Assembly: GCA_016212925.1 (NCBI GenBank)
Contig: JACRDF010000040.1
Coordinates: 1-64,000, forward strand
Reading direction: 5' to 3'
Source: Desulfomonile tiedjei
Lineage (GTDB): Bacteria > Desulfobacterota > Desulfomonilia > Desulfomonilales > Desulfomonilaceae
DNA: 64,000 bases
Under the pieces are notes generated by a model. It did not search any database and was not told the origin of the DNA. It was given only the letters and a program-made list of their open reading frames with translations. Made by a program: the position numbers and the translations under genes. This document shows positions 55,990 through 64,000 of this stretch, one piece after another; position 1 is the stretch's first letter, and the number at the start of each line of letters is the position of its first letter.

Positions 55990-56346
55990 GTGCCCGAGAG
56001 AGGTAAGATAGTTTGGAACCCCGCGACGAAAATATTGCCGATCCTCAGATAGAATCCTCAAGCCGGACGTGAGCAGGCAGGGCGTCGTTCCGCAGTGGTG
56101 CTTTCGCCCCAAGCCTACAATGCTAGAGTCGGGCTTGCTCTTTTTTGCCCTGTCACGAATCAAATCAAAGGTTATCCCTTTGAGGTTCTTATTCCTGAAG
56201 GACTAGCGTTGACTGGCGCAATCCTGGCCGACCAAATCAAGAGTTTGGATTGGCGGGCCAGAAACGCACAGACGGTATGCATTCTGCCTCCGGAGACGAT
56301 TTCCGAAATCCTTCAAAAGGTCGCGACGTTGTTGTCGGGGGACTAA
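55990..56346 (+). pseudogene. mazF/pemK-like toxin gene broken by a short insertion
   Basis: The frame from GTG 55990 reads MPERGKIVW, then 12 odd codons with a TAG stop, then NPQAGREQAGRRSAVVLSPQAYN and the rest of a MazF/PemK toxin (GLALFCPVTNQIKGYPFEV, DQIKSLDWRAR). Normal members run GDIVWL-x-F-(D/N)PQAG. So about 33 bases with an internal TAG have entered after the first strand, and AACCC/AATCC at its ends look like a small duplication. Only the C-terminal 83 residues (GTG 56095) remain an open frame. No MazE gene is evident upstream. A re-started toxin fragment is possible but unlikely to be active. Confidence 0.75.
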
Positions 56347-56405
56347 ACCGAGGGGCCAGTAGGACTGAAAAAGGGCAATTACGCGGGAAGATCCCGAAGC
56401 TGTAG

Positions 56406-56432
56406 AGTAGGACCGGCCGGATGCCGGCCGTA
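56406..56432. repeat. Short palindrome in the GTAGGACCGGCC..GGCCGTAC form
   Basis: GTAGGACCGGCCGGATGCCGGCCGTAC, nearly self-complementary, 58 bases after the broken mazF. The remaining 56433-56566 holds the promoter zone of the oxidoreductase operon. Confidence 0.6.
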
Positions 56433-56566
56433 CTGACGTCCTTACCACCGCGCGTCCAACCCTTGTATACGTCGGTGACCGGTCACGAAGCCCGGAGTTT
56501 TCTGTTGACAGGAGTATTTCCCGGCGTTAATCTACATATTTGTCCCACCAATCCAGGAGAACCACA

Positions 56567-56887
56567 GTGAAAGGCCGAATCGAGATCGACAAAGAGAGGT
56601 GCAAAGGCTGCGGCCTGTGCATCGTTGTCTGCCCCAAGAAAAACATCGAGATTTCCGATAAGCTGAACCTCAAAGGGTACTATCCAGCCCGATCGCCGAA
56701 AGAGTCCGACAAAAAAAGCAAGCAAGAATGCATCGGTTGCGCGCTTTGTGCGATCACCTGTCCGGATGTCGCCATCGAGGTTTATCGCGAGGTGAAAGAC
56801 AAAGACAAGGATAAGGATAAAGATAAATCAAAGCACCACGCGGATCACAAGAAGGAAAAGAAAGCCAAGAAAGCGAAGAAGTCGTAA
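56567..56887 (+). CDS. 2-oxoacid:ferredoxin oxidoreductase delta subunit (2x4Fe-4S ferredoxin)
   Basis: 106 residues from GTG 56567 (GGAGAA upstream; a longer frame to 56540 is not needed). Two 4Fe-4S sites: CKGCGLCIVVCP and CIGCALCAITCP. The C-terminal 35 residues are a pure charged tail: KDKDKDKDKDK then KHHADHKKEKKAKKAKK. The first subunit of the delta-alpha-beta-gamma set that oxidises 2-oxoacids to acyl-CoA and passes electrons to ferredoxin. Start of the operon. Confidence 0.85.
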   Translation: MKGRIEIDKERCKGCGLCIVVCPKKNIEISDKLNLKGYYPARSPKESDKKSKQECIGCALCAITCPDVAIEVYREVKDKDKDKDKDKSKHHADHKKEKKAKKAKKS

Positions 56888-56902
56888 CAAGAGGAACGCA
56901 AC

Positions 56903-58033
56903 ATGTCAGGCAAAGTACTCATGCGGGGGACGCATGTGCTGGGAGAAGCCGCAATCCGATCCGGCTGTCGGGCCTATTTCGGCTATCCCATTACCCCTCA
57001 GAATGAACTTCCGGAATATATGGCCGCTGCTTTCGCTAAGATGGACGACGCCGTGTTCGTTCAGGCGGAGAGCGAGTTGGCTTCGATTAACATGGTGATG
57101 GGGGCCAGCATCGCAGGAGCAAGGGTGATGACCTCGTCATCCAGCCCTGGAATAAGCCTGAAGCAGGAAGGGATCTCCTATCTGGCAGGCATGGAACTGC
57201 CCGCGGTCATCGTGAACATGATGCGTGGCGGCCCCGGATTGGGTAACATCGCACCCGCACAGGGTGACTATTTTCAGGCCACCAAGGGAGGCGGCCACGG
57301 TGATTACCGGTTGATAGTGTTTGCTCCTGCATATGGCCAGGAAATTGCCGACATGACCCGCGCTGCCTTTGACATGGCGGACAAGTACCGCAATCCGGTG
57401 ATGATACTTGGCGACGGGATGATGGGCCAGATGATGGAGCCGGTAGTTTTTCCGGAGCCCGTAGATCCGGCTGCTCTGCCAAAAAAGGAGTGGGTCCTGG
57501 ACGGGGCGAAAGGCAGGCCTAGCCGAATCATCCGTTCCCTGTGGCTTGATACGGCGCTGGAAGAAGAGCTGAACTGGCGTTTGGTCAGGAAATACGAAAG
57601 AATTACCGAGGAGATCCCCGACCAGGAGATCTATATGTGCGATGATGCCGAACTGATCATCGTAGCGTATGGCACAGCGGCTCGTGTAGCCAAGGGCGGT
57701 GTTCATCGCGCACGGGAAATGGGCCTGAAGGTCGGACTTTACAGACCCAAGACACTCTGGCCTTTTCCGTCCGGACCTCTTGCCAGACTCAGTCGAACCC
57801 TTGAACACATAGTGGTTTTTGAAATGAGTACGGGCCAAATGGTGGAAGACGTGCGCCTGGCTGTTGAAGGCAGATGTAACGTGTCGTTTTATGGCCGGCC
57901 GGGTGGATCGGTTGCCACCCCGGAGGAGATCGCAAGGGTCCTTTCAAGCACGTACCATCGAATGGGCTCCCGGAATCACAAGGGGAGTGAGGCGCACGCA
58001 GTTCGAGACCTTTCTCGAAGGGCCGCCGGTTAA
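56903..58033 (+). CDS. vorB: 2-oxoacid:ferredoxin oxidoreductase alpha subunit (VorB/KorA-like)
   Basis: 376 residues. GCRAYFGYPITPQNELPEYM and SSSSPGISLKQEGISYLAGMELP are the PFOR-family alpha domain, and GRPGGSVATPEEIARV ends the transketolase C-domain. Close relatives are labelled VorB (branched-chain 2-oxoacids), though 2-oxoglutarate (KorA) cannot be ruled out. 15 bases after the ferredoxin gene, in the same operon. Confidence 0.85.
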   Translation: MSGKVLMRGTHVLGEAAIRSGCRAYFGYPITPQNELPEYMAAAFAKMDDAVFVQAESELASINMVMGASIAGARVMTSSSSPGISLKQEGISYLAGMELPAVIVNMMRGGPGLGNIAPAQGDYFQATKGGGHGDYRLIVFAPAYGQEIADMTRAAFDMADKYRNPVMILGDGMMGQMMEPVVFPEPVDPAALPKKEWVLDGAKGRPSRIIRSLWLDTALEEELNWRLVRKYERITEEIPDQEIYMCDDAELIIVAYGTAARVAKGGVHRAREMGLKVGLYRPKTLWPFPSGPLARLSRTLEHIVVFEMSTGQMVEDVRLAVEGRCNVSFYGRPGGSVATPEEIARVLSSTYHRMGSRNHKGSEAHAVRDLSRRAAG

Positions 58034-58053
58034 GTACAGCATTGCCACGTGAG

Positions 58054-58105
58054 GTGGGACGGGCATCTTGCCCGTCATTCATGGACAGGCTGAAGCCTGT
58101 CCCAC
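58054..58105. repeat. Two-hairpin repeat, family B (copy 3), inside the operon
   Basis: GTGGGACGGGCATCTTGCCCGTC, spacer, GGACAGGCTGAAGCCTGTCCCAC; the reverse orientation of copies 1 and 2. It lies between the alpha and beta subunit genes. Confidence 0.75.
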
Positions 58106-58169
58106 GGTCTCACCAAAGATCGCGAAATATGTCGCCGAACCTCATAATTCCCATACGGAGTGGATCAAA

Positions 58170-58907
58170 GTGAAAAAGATCTTTTCCAGACCTGAATCCC
58201 TCAAAGACGCACCATTTCATTACTGCCCCGGCTGCGGCCACAGTATCATTCATAGGCTGGTTGCCGAGGTCATAGATGAGCTGGGTATCAGGGAGCAGAC
58301 TGTCGGTGTCCCACCGGCCGGGTGCGCGGTGCTTGCGTATAACTATTTTGATGTCGACATGGCGGAGGCGCCGCACGGTCGAGCAGCCGCGGTTGCAACA
58401 GGAATAAAAAGGATTCTCCCTGATAGAGTGGTCTTCACGTACCAGGGAGACGGCGACATTGCGGCTATAGGCACAGCCGAGACGATACACGCGGCCAACA
58501 GAGGGGAGAGAATAACCGCTATTTTCGTCAATAACGCGGTTTACGGGATGACCGGCGGACAAATGGCCCCCACCACCGTGCTTGGCCAGGTCACCACGAC
58601 TTCTCCGGGCGGGAGAGTTCCCCTGAGAGACGGCCATCCCCTGGATCTGAGCGAAATGCTCGGTGTGGCTGCCGGGAGCGTGTACATAGAAAGGACCACC
58701 GTTTCCAATCCCAAAGGAATCATGCGCACCAAGAAAGCCATAAAGAAGGCTTTCATGGCCCAGCTTGAAAACCGCGGGTTCGCCCTGGTTGAGATCCTCT
58801 CGCCTTGCCCGACCAACTGGAAAATGACCCCTGAACAGGCTACCAAGTGGGTCGACGAAACCATGACCAAGTTTTTCCCTTTAAAGGTGATTAAGGATGT
58901 TGCTTAA
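58170..58907 (+). CDS. 2-oxoacid:ferredoxin oxidoreductase beta subunit (TPP-binding)
   Basis: 245 residues. [14 protein letters not shown] binds the cofactor region, [32 protein letters not shown] is the TPP-binding GDGD-x-NN block (GDGDIAAI ... [11 protein letters not shown]), and ILSPCPTNW is late in the fold. GTG 58170 follows GGAG; the ORF extension back to 58068 starts inside a repeat and is rejected. It pairs with the alpha subunit, oxidises 2-oxoacids and is cytosolic. Confidence 0.88.
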   Translation: MKKIFSRPESLKDAPFHYCPGCGHSIIHRLVAEVIDELGIREQTVGVPPAGCAVLAYNYFDVDMAEAPHGRAAAVATGIKRILPDRVVFTYQGDGDIAAIGTAETIHAANRGERITAIFVNNAVYGMTGGQMAPTTVLGQVTTTSPGGRVPLRDGHPLDLSEMLGVAAGSVYIERTTVSNPKGIMRTKKAIKKAFMAQLENRGFALVEILSPCPTNWKMTPEQATKWVDETMTKFFPLKVIKDVA

Positions 58908-59442
58908 AATAGTTTTCTCTGGCTTCGGCGGCCAGGGAGTTCTGATGATGGGTTATGTTCTGGCTGTTGCCGGAATGCAGGAGGATAAGCACGTCACCTT
59001 TCTCCCCGCGTATGGCGCTGAAGTCCGGGGAGGAACCGCCAATTGCACGGTCGTCATTTCGGATGAGGAAATAGCATCGCCTATTGCATCTTCTCCGGAG
59101 TATGTGGTCGCGATGAACTACCCGTCCATGATGAAGTATCAGAACATGGTCAAAAGCGGCGGAACGATGTTTCTAAACAGCGATTTGATTTCTGAAGTTC
59201 CGGCCAGGTCGGATCTGAAAGTGGTCAACGTGCCTGCCAATACCCTCGCTCACGACATGGGGAACGATAGGGTATTGAATATGATCATGTTGGGTGCGGT
59301 GGCCAGGGTGACGGGCATCGTCTCCGATAAGGCCCTTGCCCAGGCAGTGGAGACCGTGTTGGAGGGCAAGAAGCGATCGCTTATCGATTTCAACCAAAAA
59401 GCCTTGTCAAAGGGCTCTCGTTTCATGTCACCCAAAAAATGA
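58897..59442 (+). CDS. 2-oxoacid:ferredoxin oxidoreductase gamma subunit
   Basis: 181 residues. [20 protein letters not shown] and [19 protein letters not shown] are the gamma-domain signatures. It starts within the beta gene (11-base overlap), so the two are co-translated. Last subunit of the enzyme. Confidence 0.88.
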   Translation: MLLKIVFSGFGGQGVLMMGYVLAVAGMQEDKHVTFLPAYGAEVRGGTANCTVVISDEEIASPIASSPEYVVAMNYPSMMKYQNMVKSGGTMFLNSDLISEVPARSDLKVVNVPANTLAHDMGNDRVLNMIMLGAVARVTGIVSDKALAQAVETVLEGKKRSLIDFNQKALSKGSRFMSPKK

Positions 59443-59513
59443 GGTTGGTCTTTTTTTGATCCCGATGCAATAGCAGTCTACGCAATACTGCGAGGACGCT
59501 CTGGAGGCTTTTG

Positions 59514-59951
59514 ATGAAAACCGTTCAAGAGGTCTCGGTAAAGCTGGAAAACAAGCCTGGCAAACTCTCGGAGGTAAGCGACCTCCTGGCGGCCAATGGC
59601 ATTAACATTCTAGGGTTGACTGTAAGAACTGACCGCACCACCGGAAAGCTCAACTTAGTAGCAACAGACCCTGCCCGTGTGGTCAATATACTGGAGAGCG
59701 CAGGGTATTCCACCAAAACTCAGGACATTCTCGCGGCTGAAGTCCCGCATCATCCGGGGGGATTGAACGCAGTCTTGAAGCCTCTCAAGCTCGCCGGAGT
59801 CAACGTCGAGTATCTGTATACGTGCATAAGCTGCCACGGCGCGGGTGACGCACATATAGTCCTCCTGGCGGTCGACAACGTTTCCGCTGCCTATGATGCC
59901 CTCTCGAAGGAATGGATCAAGCTATACGGCGAAGAGCTTTACGATTTTTGA
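59514..59951 (+). CDS. ACT-domain protein (tandem)
   Basis: 145 residues, two ACT domains: VSVKLENKPGKLSEVSDLLAANGINILGLTV (about 5-65) and PGGLNAVLKPLKLAGVNVEYLYTC (about 75-140). GGAGG lies seven bases before ATG 59514. ACT modules bind amino acids; next to a 2-oxoacid oxidoreductase it could sense branched-chain amino acids. It sits 71 bases after the gamma subunit and may be part of the operon. Confidence 0.75.
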   Translation: MKTVQEVSVKLENKPGKLSEVSDLLAANGINILGLTVRTDRTTGKLNLVATDPARVVNILESAGYSTKTQDILAAEVPHHPGGLNAVLKPLKLAGVNVEYLYTCISCHGAGDAHIVLLAVDNVSAAYDALSKEWIKLYGEELYDF

Positions 59952-60091
59952 GTTCCGACGAACAAGCACAATTATTGGAAAAACCGTCAGTTGCGGGCAG
60001 GGTTTTCGCGGGGCCGAAAGGTAGGCCGCCAGTCTGTCTACAATTCTGTGCCAGCCCTTGCCTCCCCAGGGGCAAGGGCTGCAAATCATAG

Positions 60092-60160
60092 GAGTTTTTG
60101 GGGTGGGGTCCGGGGAGGCCGAACAAAAAGGGCCCTCCCCGGCCACTCTTCAACAAACTC
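60092..60160. repeat. Palindromic repeat, family A (copy 7)
   Basis: GAGTTTTTGGGGTGGGGTCCGGGGAGG lead and a GGCC...AAAAAGGGCCCTCCCCGGCC hairpin, in the gap between the ACT and racemase genes. It is the most diverged copy. Confidence 0.65.
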
Positions 60161-60176
60161 ATAGGTTTTGCCGACC

Positions 60177-60872
60177 ATGCCGAAACATGTGGGAATAGTC
60201 GCTTGCAGCGCGGAGGGAGCGGCTCTCTGCTATCGGACGTTGTGCGCGGAAGCCCCCGCAATCATGGGTGAACACATGCACCCGGAAGTTTCTATGCACA
60301 CTCATCCGTTGGGCGAGTATATGAAGCACATTCGGCCGGGCAATTGGGAAGGCGTGGCCGAATTGATGCTATCGTCCGTGCGGAAACTGGCTCAAATCGG
60401 AGCACAATTCGCGATCTGTCCTGACAACACGATTCACGAGGCATTCGACATCGTGGTGTCAAAATCCCCGATACCTTGGCTTCACATAGCGGAGTGCGTG
60501 GCAAAGGAGGCGAAAAGGCAGGGATTCACGAAGCTCGCGGTCCTGGGAACCAAATACCTAATGACCGGCCCGGTGTATCCTCTGGCCCTCGAGAATCATG
60601 GACTTGCTTACCAGATCCCGGAGGAATACGACCGAGAAGCCATTGACACAATTATTTTCAACGAGCTTGTCAACGGCCTGTTTCACGAGAAATCCCGCCT
60701 GTATTTCAATTCGGTCATTCAAAAGATCAAAGATCAAGGATGCGATGCCGTGGTCTTGGGATGCACCGAAATTCCATTGCTGATCGATCCCAACGACTGC
60801 CCGTTGTCGACGCTCGATTCCACGCGCTTACTTGCAAAGGCCGCTTTAGAAGAGGCATTGAATGACGAGTGA
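60177..60872 (+). CDS. Aspartate/glutamate racemase-family protein
   Basis: 231 residues. VGIVACSAEGAALCYRTL, AICPDNTIHEAFD and VVLGCTEIPLLI hold the two cysteine boxes (C-P-D-N-T and G-C-T-E) of PLP-independent amino-acid racemases. It may be a YgeA-like broad amino-acid racemase. ATG 60177 is taken; TTG 60168 is the longer choice. No signal. Confidence 0.75.
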   Translation: MPKHVGIVACSAEGAALCYRTLCAEAPAIMGEHMHPEVSMHTHPLGEYMKHIRPGNWEGVAELMLSSVRKLAQIGAQFAICPDNTIHEAFDIVVSKSPIPWLHIAECVAKEAKRQGFTKLAVLGTKYLMTGPVYPLALENHGLAYQIPEEYDREAIDTIIFNELVNGLFHEKSRLYFNSVIQKIKDQGCDAVVLGCTEIPLLIDPNDCPLSTLDSTRLLAKAALEEALNDE

Positions 60873-61059
60873 CCGAACCAATTCTCGCGACAAGGGAGCA
60901 CCGGCCTCTTAGCCTCTCTCTGCCTTAACCAGTCGGTTCCTGTACTGTCGGAAGCAGAGCTTGACTATGTTCGTTGAGGCGGTAGAAAGCAATTGACTTG
61001 AGTCAGGTATATTGTTAGTTGGGATCTTGACCACTGGTCAGGATTTAGGCCGGTCCATC

Positions 61060-61863
61060 ATGCCATTTACCCCCAACGTCAAGCAGAAAGCCCTGGTCAA
61101 ATCAGGGAGGCGTTGTTGTGTCTGCCATGTTTTTGCAGGTCGAGAAGCCGAGGTTCATCATATCGTACCTGAATCCGAGAGTGGCCCCAGCACCTTGGAC
61201 AACGCCATTGTTCTTTGTCAGAGATGCCATGGTGAGGCAGGGCACTATAATGCGCAGCACCCGCTAGGGAATAAGTACAGCAGAGATGAATTAAGAAAAC
61301 ATAGAGATCTGTGGTGGAATGCTTGTGAACGTGTTTCCGAGATTTCTTTCCCAGAAGATCCAATATGTATTAGGCCAGGTAGAATAGCCTTGTTTGATTC
61401 TGGTCGGCAAAGACACGGGGAGTTTGTAGTTTCCAACCGTACCAATGACCCATATTGGCAGGTGTGGATTCACTTTTCACTGCAGCCCTCGACTGTCGAC
61501 ATTGCGCACCTGGACATTGGCATCACTGAAGGAAGCCCTCACGAGACCAGAGCCAAGCGTGTGGGCGATTTATCGCTGGATTCTCTCCACCTAATAACTC
61601 ACGACGACGCAGGTCGGAAGTTAAGGTTCTTTATGATTGACCGTCTACGTCCAGCTCAGTACATCTATTTTATCGCAAGATTGCCACCGACCACTGGATT
61701 TTGTGGATCGCTCGAGTTGTGCCTAGACCTGTGGACTTTTGGTACCACTCCGTTAATGTTAGGTTTCAAGGACGGTCACCGAGTTCTTGACCTGCAGTTT
61801 CCATTACCGCTTAAAGGTGAGTTTCGGATTTGGTGTTGTGGCAGCTATCCGATCCAAGAATGA
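61060..61863 (+). CDS. HNH endonuclease-like protein with an unknown C-terminal domain
   Basis: 267 residues. The first 90 are an HNH fold with a zinc pair (CCVC, LCQRCH) and the H-H in EVHHIVPESE, then NAIVLCQRCHGEAGHYN. The next 175 residues (beta-rich, WQVWIHFSLQPS, LRFFMIDRLRPAQ) match nothing I know and could bind DNA or a partner. ATG 61060 is preceded by a weak site; the frame could begin at 61012 (TTG-type). Stand-alone HNH proteins include restriction enzymes and homing-type nucleases. Confidence 0.65.
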   Translation: MPFTPNVKQKALVKSGRRCCVCHVFAGREAEVHHIVPESESGPSTLDNAIVLCQRCHGEAGHYNAQHPLGNKYSRDELRKHRDLWWNACERVSEISFPEDPICIRPGRIALFDSGRQRHGEFVVSNRTNDPYWQVWIHFSLQPSTVDIAHLDIGITEGSPHETRAKRVGDLSLDSLHLITHDDAGRKLRFFMIDRLRPAQYIYFIARLPPTTGFCGSLELCLDLWTFGTTPLMLGFKDGHRVLDLQFPLPLKGEFRIWCCGSYPIQE

Positions 61864-62317
61864 GACGTCAATACCCTTTTCCCGATAAGAAAAGTCGTCA
61901 AACAGGAAATCCGAAAGTTCAAGTTTTGCTCTTGGCCCTCGGCTGAGCCTTGCCACATGGCGCTGCAGCTCTGTAGCAGTTCTCCCAACTAACCGCGAAA
62001 ATAGCTATCCCACAAATCGTTCCCCTGGAGGGGGGTTATCCTGAGTAGCCACGGATGAAACCCGTCGTACGCGGAACCCATGATTAGCTTCATACGGCAC
62101 TGAAGGGCCCGACCCCTCCAGAGTCGGTACCGTGATTGGCGGGGGCTCTTTCCCTGGTTTCACCAAGGGCTACTCACGGCATTCGCCTTCGGGGAATTTT
62201 GGATCCATGCGCGGTTTGCCGGAAGCAGGGTCTGATCGACCAGCGCGTGTCACTGCCTGTTCATCTAGCCACTGCCATTCGTTTCCGACAGAACTTTCGA
62301 GAATGGCTACAGCTTTT
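61864..62317. other. Intergenic region, no gene seen
   Basis: 450 bases between convergent genes. A GAGGGGGGTTATC stretch and a CCCCTCCAGAG stretch (about 62025-62125) are the only notable features. No tRNA or repeat of the listed families. Confidence 0.35.
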
Positions 62318-63187
62318 CTAACCGCGTTTTCGAGCCGGCCTGGGAGGGATGTGGAGGGTTCGTTCCAGGAAGCACACCAGTCGTTCGAACGATTCGAGTA
62401 TGACCGGTTTCATGAAGCGGTTTTCGGTTCTCAAATCGTAGAACACATTGAACATATGTTTCTGGTGGGGGTAGATGTTTACTTCGTGAGGCCGCATGTT
62501 GGTCTGTAACTCAAACGCGAGTTTTCTCGCGTACTTGACATCGTAAACATCGTCGTCCTCGCCATGGAATATCTGCACAGGCGGCAGTCGTAGAGGTTCG
62601 TAAGGCATAACCCAGGGTGAGCCGCCATAATTCCAGATAACAGCTTTGATTCGAGGATCTTGGCAGGCATATGTGAGGGCCGCATTCGCGGGCTGGGAAT
62701 GCCCGGAGAGCGCTATTCTGTGCGGATCCACCAGCGGCCAGCAAACCAGGTAATCCACAACGGCCTTGATGGAATTCAAGTACCATTTCGTGGTGACCGC
62801 CAGCCGTGCTGCCACCACCCCCTGATTTAGGCTGCCGACAACCCAACCGCCTCCTCTGTCCCAATCGTACGGCCCAGGGGCTAATTCCTCCGGGAAATTC
62901 GACGGATCGATAAGCACAACAGCAAAATAGCGATTCGCGAGATTCTGGCAGTGGTCATGATACTGGGCAATCTTGGTAGAACCGACTCCCACGCCTACAA
63001 TCACCGCAGGTAGCGGATGCCTGGTTCCCTGTTGCGGCAGGAAGCAGTATGCGGGCAAGGTCCCGCCGTCGCGGAGCGGAATTTGAGTCTTGAAGCCTTG
63101 GGCGATGGTTTCGGAAGGGCAAAAGCAGAGGGCCAGAGCCGAAAGAAACCAACAGACCATACCTCTAAGCAAGAAAAGACGCAACAA
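62318..63187 (-). CDS. Secreted alpha/beta hydrolase (dienelactone hydrolase-like)
   Basis: 289 residues. Signal peptide (about 8-30, ending TIAQG), then an alpha/beta hydrolase fold: nucleophile in LSGHSQPANAAL, catalytic Asp in HGEDDDVYDV, His in HQKHMFNVF. Substrate unknown; the fold covers esterases and lactone hydrolases. The gene is followed by the PIG-L deacetylase in the same direction, a pairing seen in glycan or ester turnover, but that is speculation. Confidence 0.7.
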   Translation of the reverse strand: MLRLFLLRGMVCWFLSALALCFCPSETIAQGFKTQIPLRDGGTLPAYCFLPQQGTRHPLPAVIVGVGVGSTKIAQYHDHCQNLANRYFAVVLIDPSNFPEELAPGPYDWDRGGGWVVGSLNQGVVAARLAVTTKWYLNSIKAVVDYLVCWPLVDPHRIALSGHSQPANAALTYACQDPRIKAVIWNYGGSPWVMPYEPLRLPPVQIFHGEDDDVYDVKYARKLAFELQTNMRPHEVNIYPHQKHMFNVFYDLRTENRFMKPVILESFERLVCFLERTLHIPPRPARKRG

Positions 63188-63260
63188 GCGACTCCTCTAA
63201 AAAAAAATGCAACAGTAGCGAAAATTATCATTAACGAGGAATAAAGTCAATAAAAGAGAG

Positions 63261-64000
63261 CTAGTTCGCTGCTCTGGAGCGGGGAAGAGAGGGAAGATGG
63301 CTTCCCGAATTTGCAGTCAAGGGCCTTTGTTGAACGTGTGCAACCTCAGTGCTGAACCGAGCGAAGTTTGTCTTCATAAAGGAGTTGATCAGCCGCTCGT
63401 AGCTGAGGCGCCCGGCATGCGGGGGCACGGTATGGTCCCTATCCATTGGGCAAACGCGGTAGGGCTCTCCCAGACTGGTCATGCGTGATCTCGGGGTAGC
63501 GAGGCGGGCCGGAAACATGAACATCCACTGGCTGGAATACGTGCGAATAATCCTGTGCTTGCAGGTCACTGCATCGTCGCTCAGCCGGCTGTATTGTGTT
63601 GGAGGATCATCCGAGGGAAACCTGTTGACTCGCCAGCGACAGTGATAAAGATGCCCCGCGCCGTTGTACAACGGGAACTCGATGATTTGTGCATTAATTC
63701 CGGCCCTGAAAGAGGCTTCGTATGCGAGGAAATTTACGCAGTCATGATCCGGGTGACCGCCTTCAAAAGCGTTGGCGACTACAATGGAAGGTTGGATTTG
63801 ACGCATCAGGTCGGCCACTCGATCAGCCGCGGGATCGAGATTTGCGAGCAACCCTAAATCCGGGAACTTGAGCAGGTGGACGCGGGATTCGTCGAGTCCA
63901 AGCAAAATTATGGCCTTGGAAAGCTCCCTTTCGCGGCGCTTTCCCAAACCGAAGTAGTCTCCTGACGTGAGCCACGCGGCCGTCAAGTCCGCGCCCTTGT
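63261..64000 (-). CDS. PIG-L/LmbE-family deacetylase (partial, runs off the window)
   Basis: About 245 residues present; the N-terminus is beyond base 64000, so the first metal motif (A-H-P-D-D-E) is not visible. GADLTAAWLTSGDYF and VANAFEGGHPDHDCVNFL carry the later strands and the H-P-D-H-D motif of PIG-L proteins. These zinc enzymes remove N-acetyl groups from glycosides or thiols (mycothiol/bacillithiol, LmbE). The frame is open to the end of the window. Confidence 0.75.
   Translation of the reverse strand, partial: KGADLTAAWLTSGDYFGLGKRRERELSKAIILLGLDESRVHLLKFPDLGLLANLDPAADRVADLMRQIQPSIVVANAFEGGHPDHDCVNFLAYEASFRAGINAQIIEFPLYNGAGHLYHCRWRVNRFPSDDPPTQYSRLSDDAVTCKHRIIRTYSSQWMFMFPARLATPRSRMTSLGEPYRVCPMDRDHTVPPHAGRLSYERLINSFMKTNFARFSTEVAHVQQRPLTANSGSHLPSLPRSRAAN

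Noticed and set aside
55990-56346. A selenoprotein or pyrrolysine MazF
   Set aside because: The internal stop is TAG, and the codons around it do not match MazF. An insertion explains it better.
58068-58169. An N-terminal extension of the oxidoreductase beta subunit
   Set aside because: The extra residues are encoded by a dispersed two-hairpin repeat; GTG 58170 with GGAG is the better start.

Overview
The window looks like a chromosome segment of a strictly anaerobic Desulfobacterota (deltaproteobacterial) bacterium, of the Desulfomonile / Syntrophobacter kind. The pointers are a complete six-gene Rnf complex, a four-subunit 2-oxoacid:ferredoxin oxidoreductase, a 6-hydroxycyclohex-1-ene-1-carbonyl-CoA dehydrogenase-like enzyme of the benzoyl-CoA pathway, many PAS/histidine-kinase proteins, and UGA read as selenocysteine in two genes. 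The taxonomic call is inference: the window has no rRNA or ribosomal protein gene.

Layout. 1-5 kb: a single-HKD phospholipase D-like protein, an SGNH hydrolase and a convergent polytopic glycosyltransferase. 5.2-11.5 kb: rnfCDGEAB, with a palindromic repeat pair between rnfC and rnfD and an unusual secreted domain fused in front of RnfA. 11.8-12.5 kb: a VapBC-like toxin-antitoxin pair. 13.1-15.8 kb: an overlapping MoxR-type AAA ATPase and TraB-like protein. 15.9-17.1 kb: a 1.14-kb element with 16-bp terminal inverted repeats and an 8-bp target duplication, whose only gene encodes a pentapeptide-repeat/potassium-channel fusion. Then hemW, a MotA/MotB-like (Zorya-stator-like) pair, small envelope proteins, an amidohydrolase, a hybrid histidine kinase, a VIT/VWA protein, a sulfatase, and a secreted metzincin protease.

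35-39 kb is a rearranged zone beside tRNA-Gln(CUG). Two copies of a small secreted twin-CX3C protein gene, each next to a copy of the tRNA 3' end, surround a truncated osmC and a signal peptidase I. Next to the tRNA is a membrane thioredoxin whose active site reads U-P-A-C through an in-frame UGA. 39-44 kb: tsaC, an NtrY-like kinase, a small zincin, pth and a methyltransferase.

44.07-44.78 kb holds the most striking locus: a MerB (organomercurial lyase)-like gene with two in-frame UGA codons exactly where the two catalytic cysteines of MerB lie. Each is followed 17-19 nt later by a hairpin with a GG-starting loop (SECIS-like). 45-53 kb: had-like dehydrogenase, class IV and class I aminotransferases, secA, a coiled-coil lipoprotein. 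53-56.4 kb: a TPR protein, a winged-helix + HEPN pair and a broken mazF. 56.5-61 kb: ferredoxin-alpha-beta-gamma oxidoreductase, an ACT protein and an Asp/Glu racemase-like protein. The end has an HNH protein, a secreted alpha/beta hydrolase and a PIG-L deacetylase running off the window.

Intergenic DNA is crowded with at least five palindromic repeat families, many sitting directly at gene 3' ends. I saw no CRISPR array, rRNA, transposase or integrase. All family calls come from reading motifs by eye; no search or fold was run.
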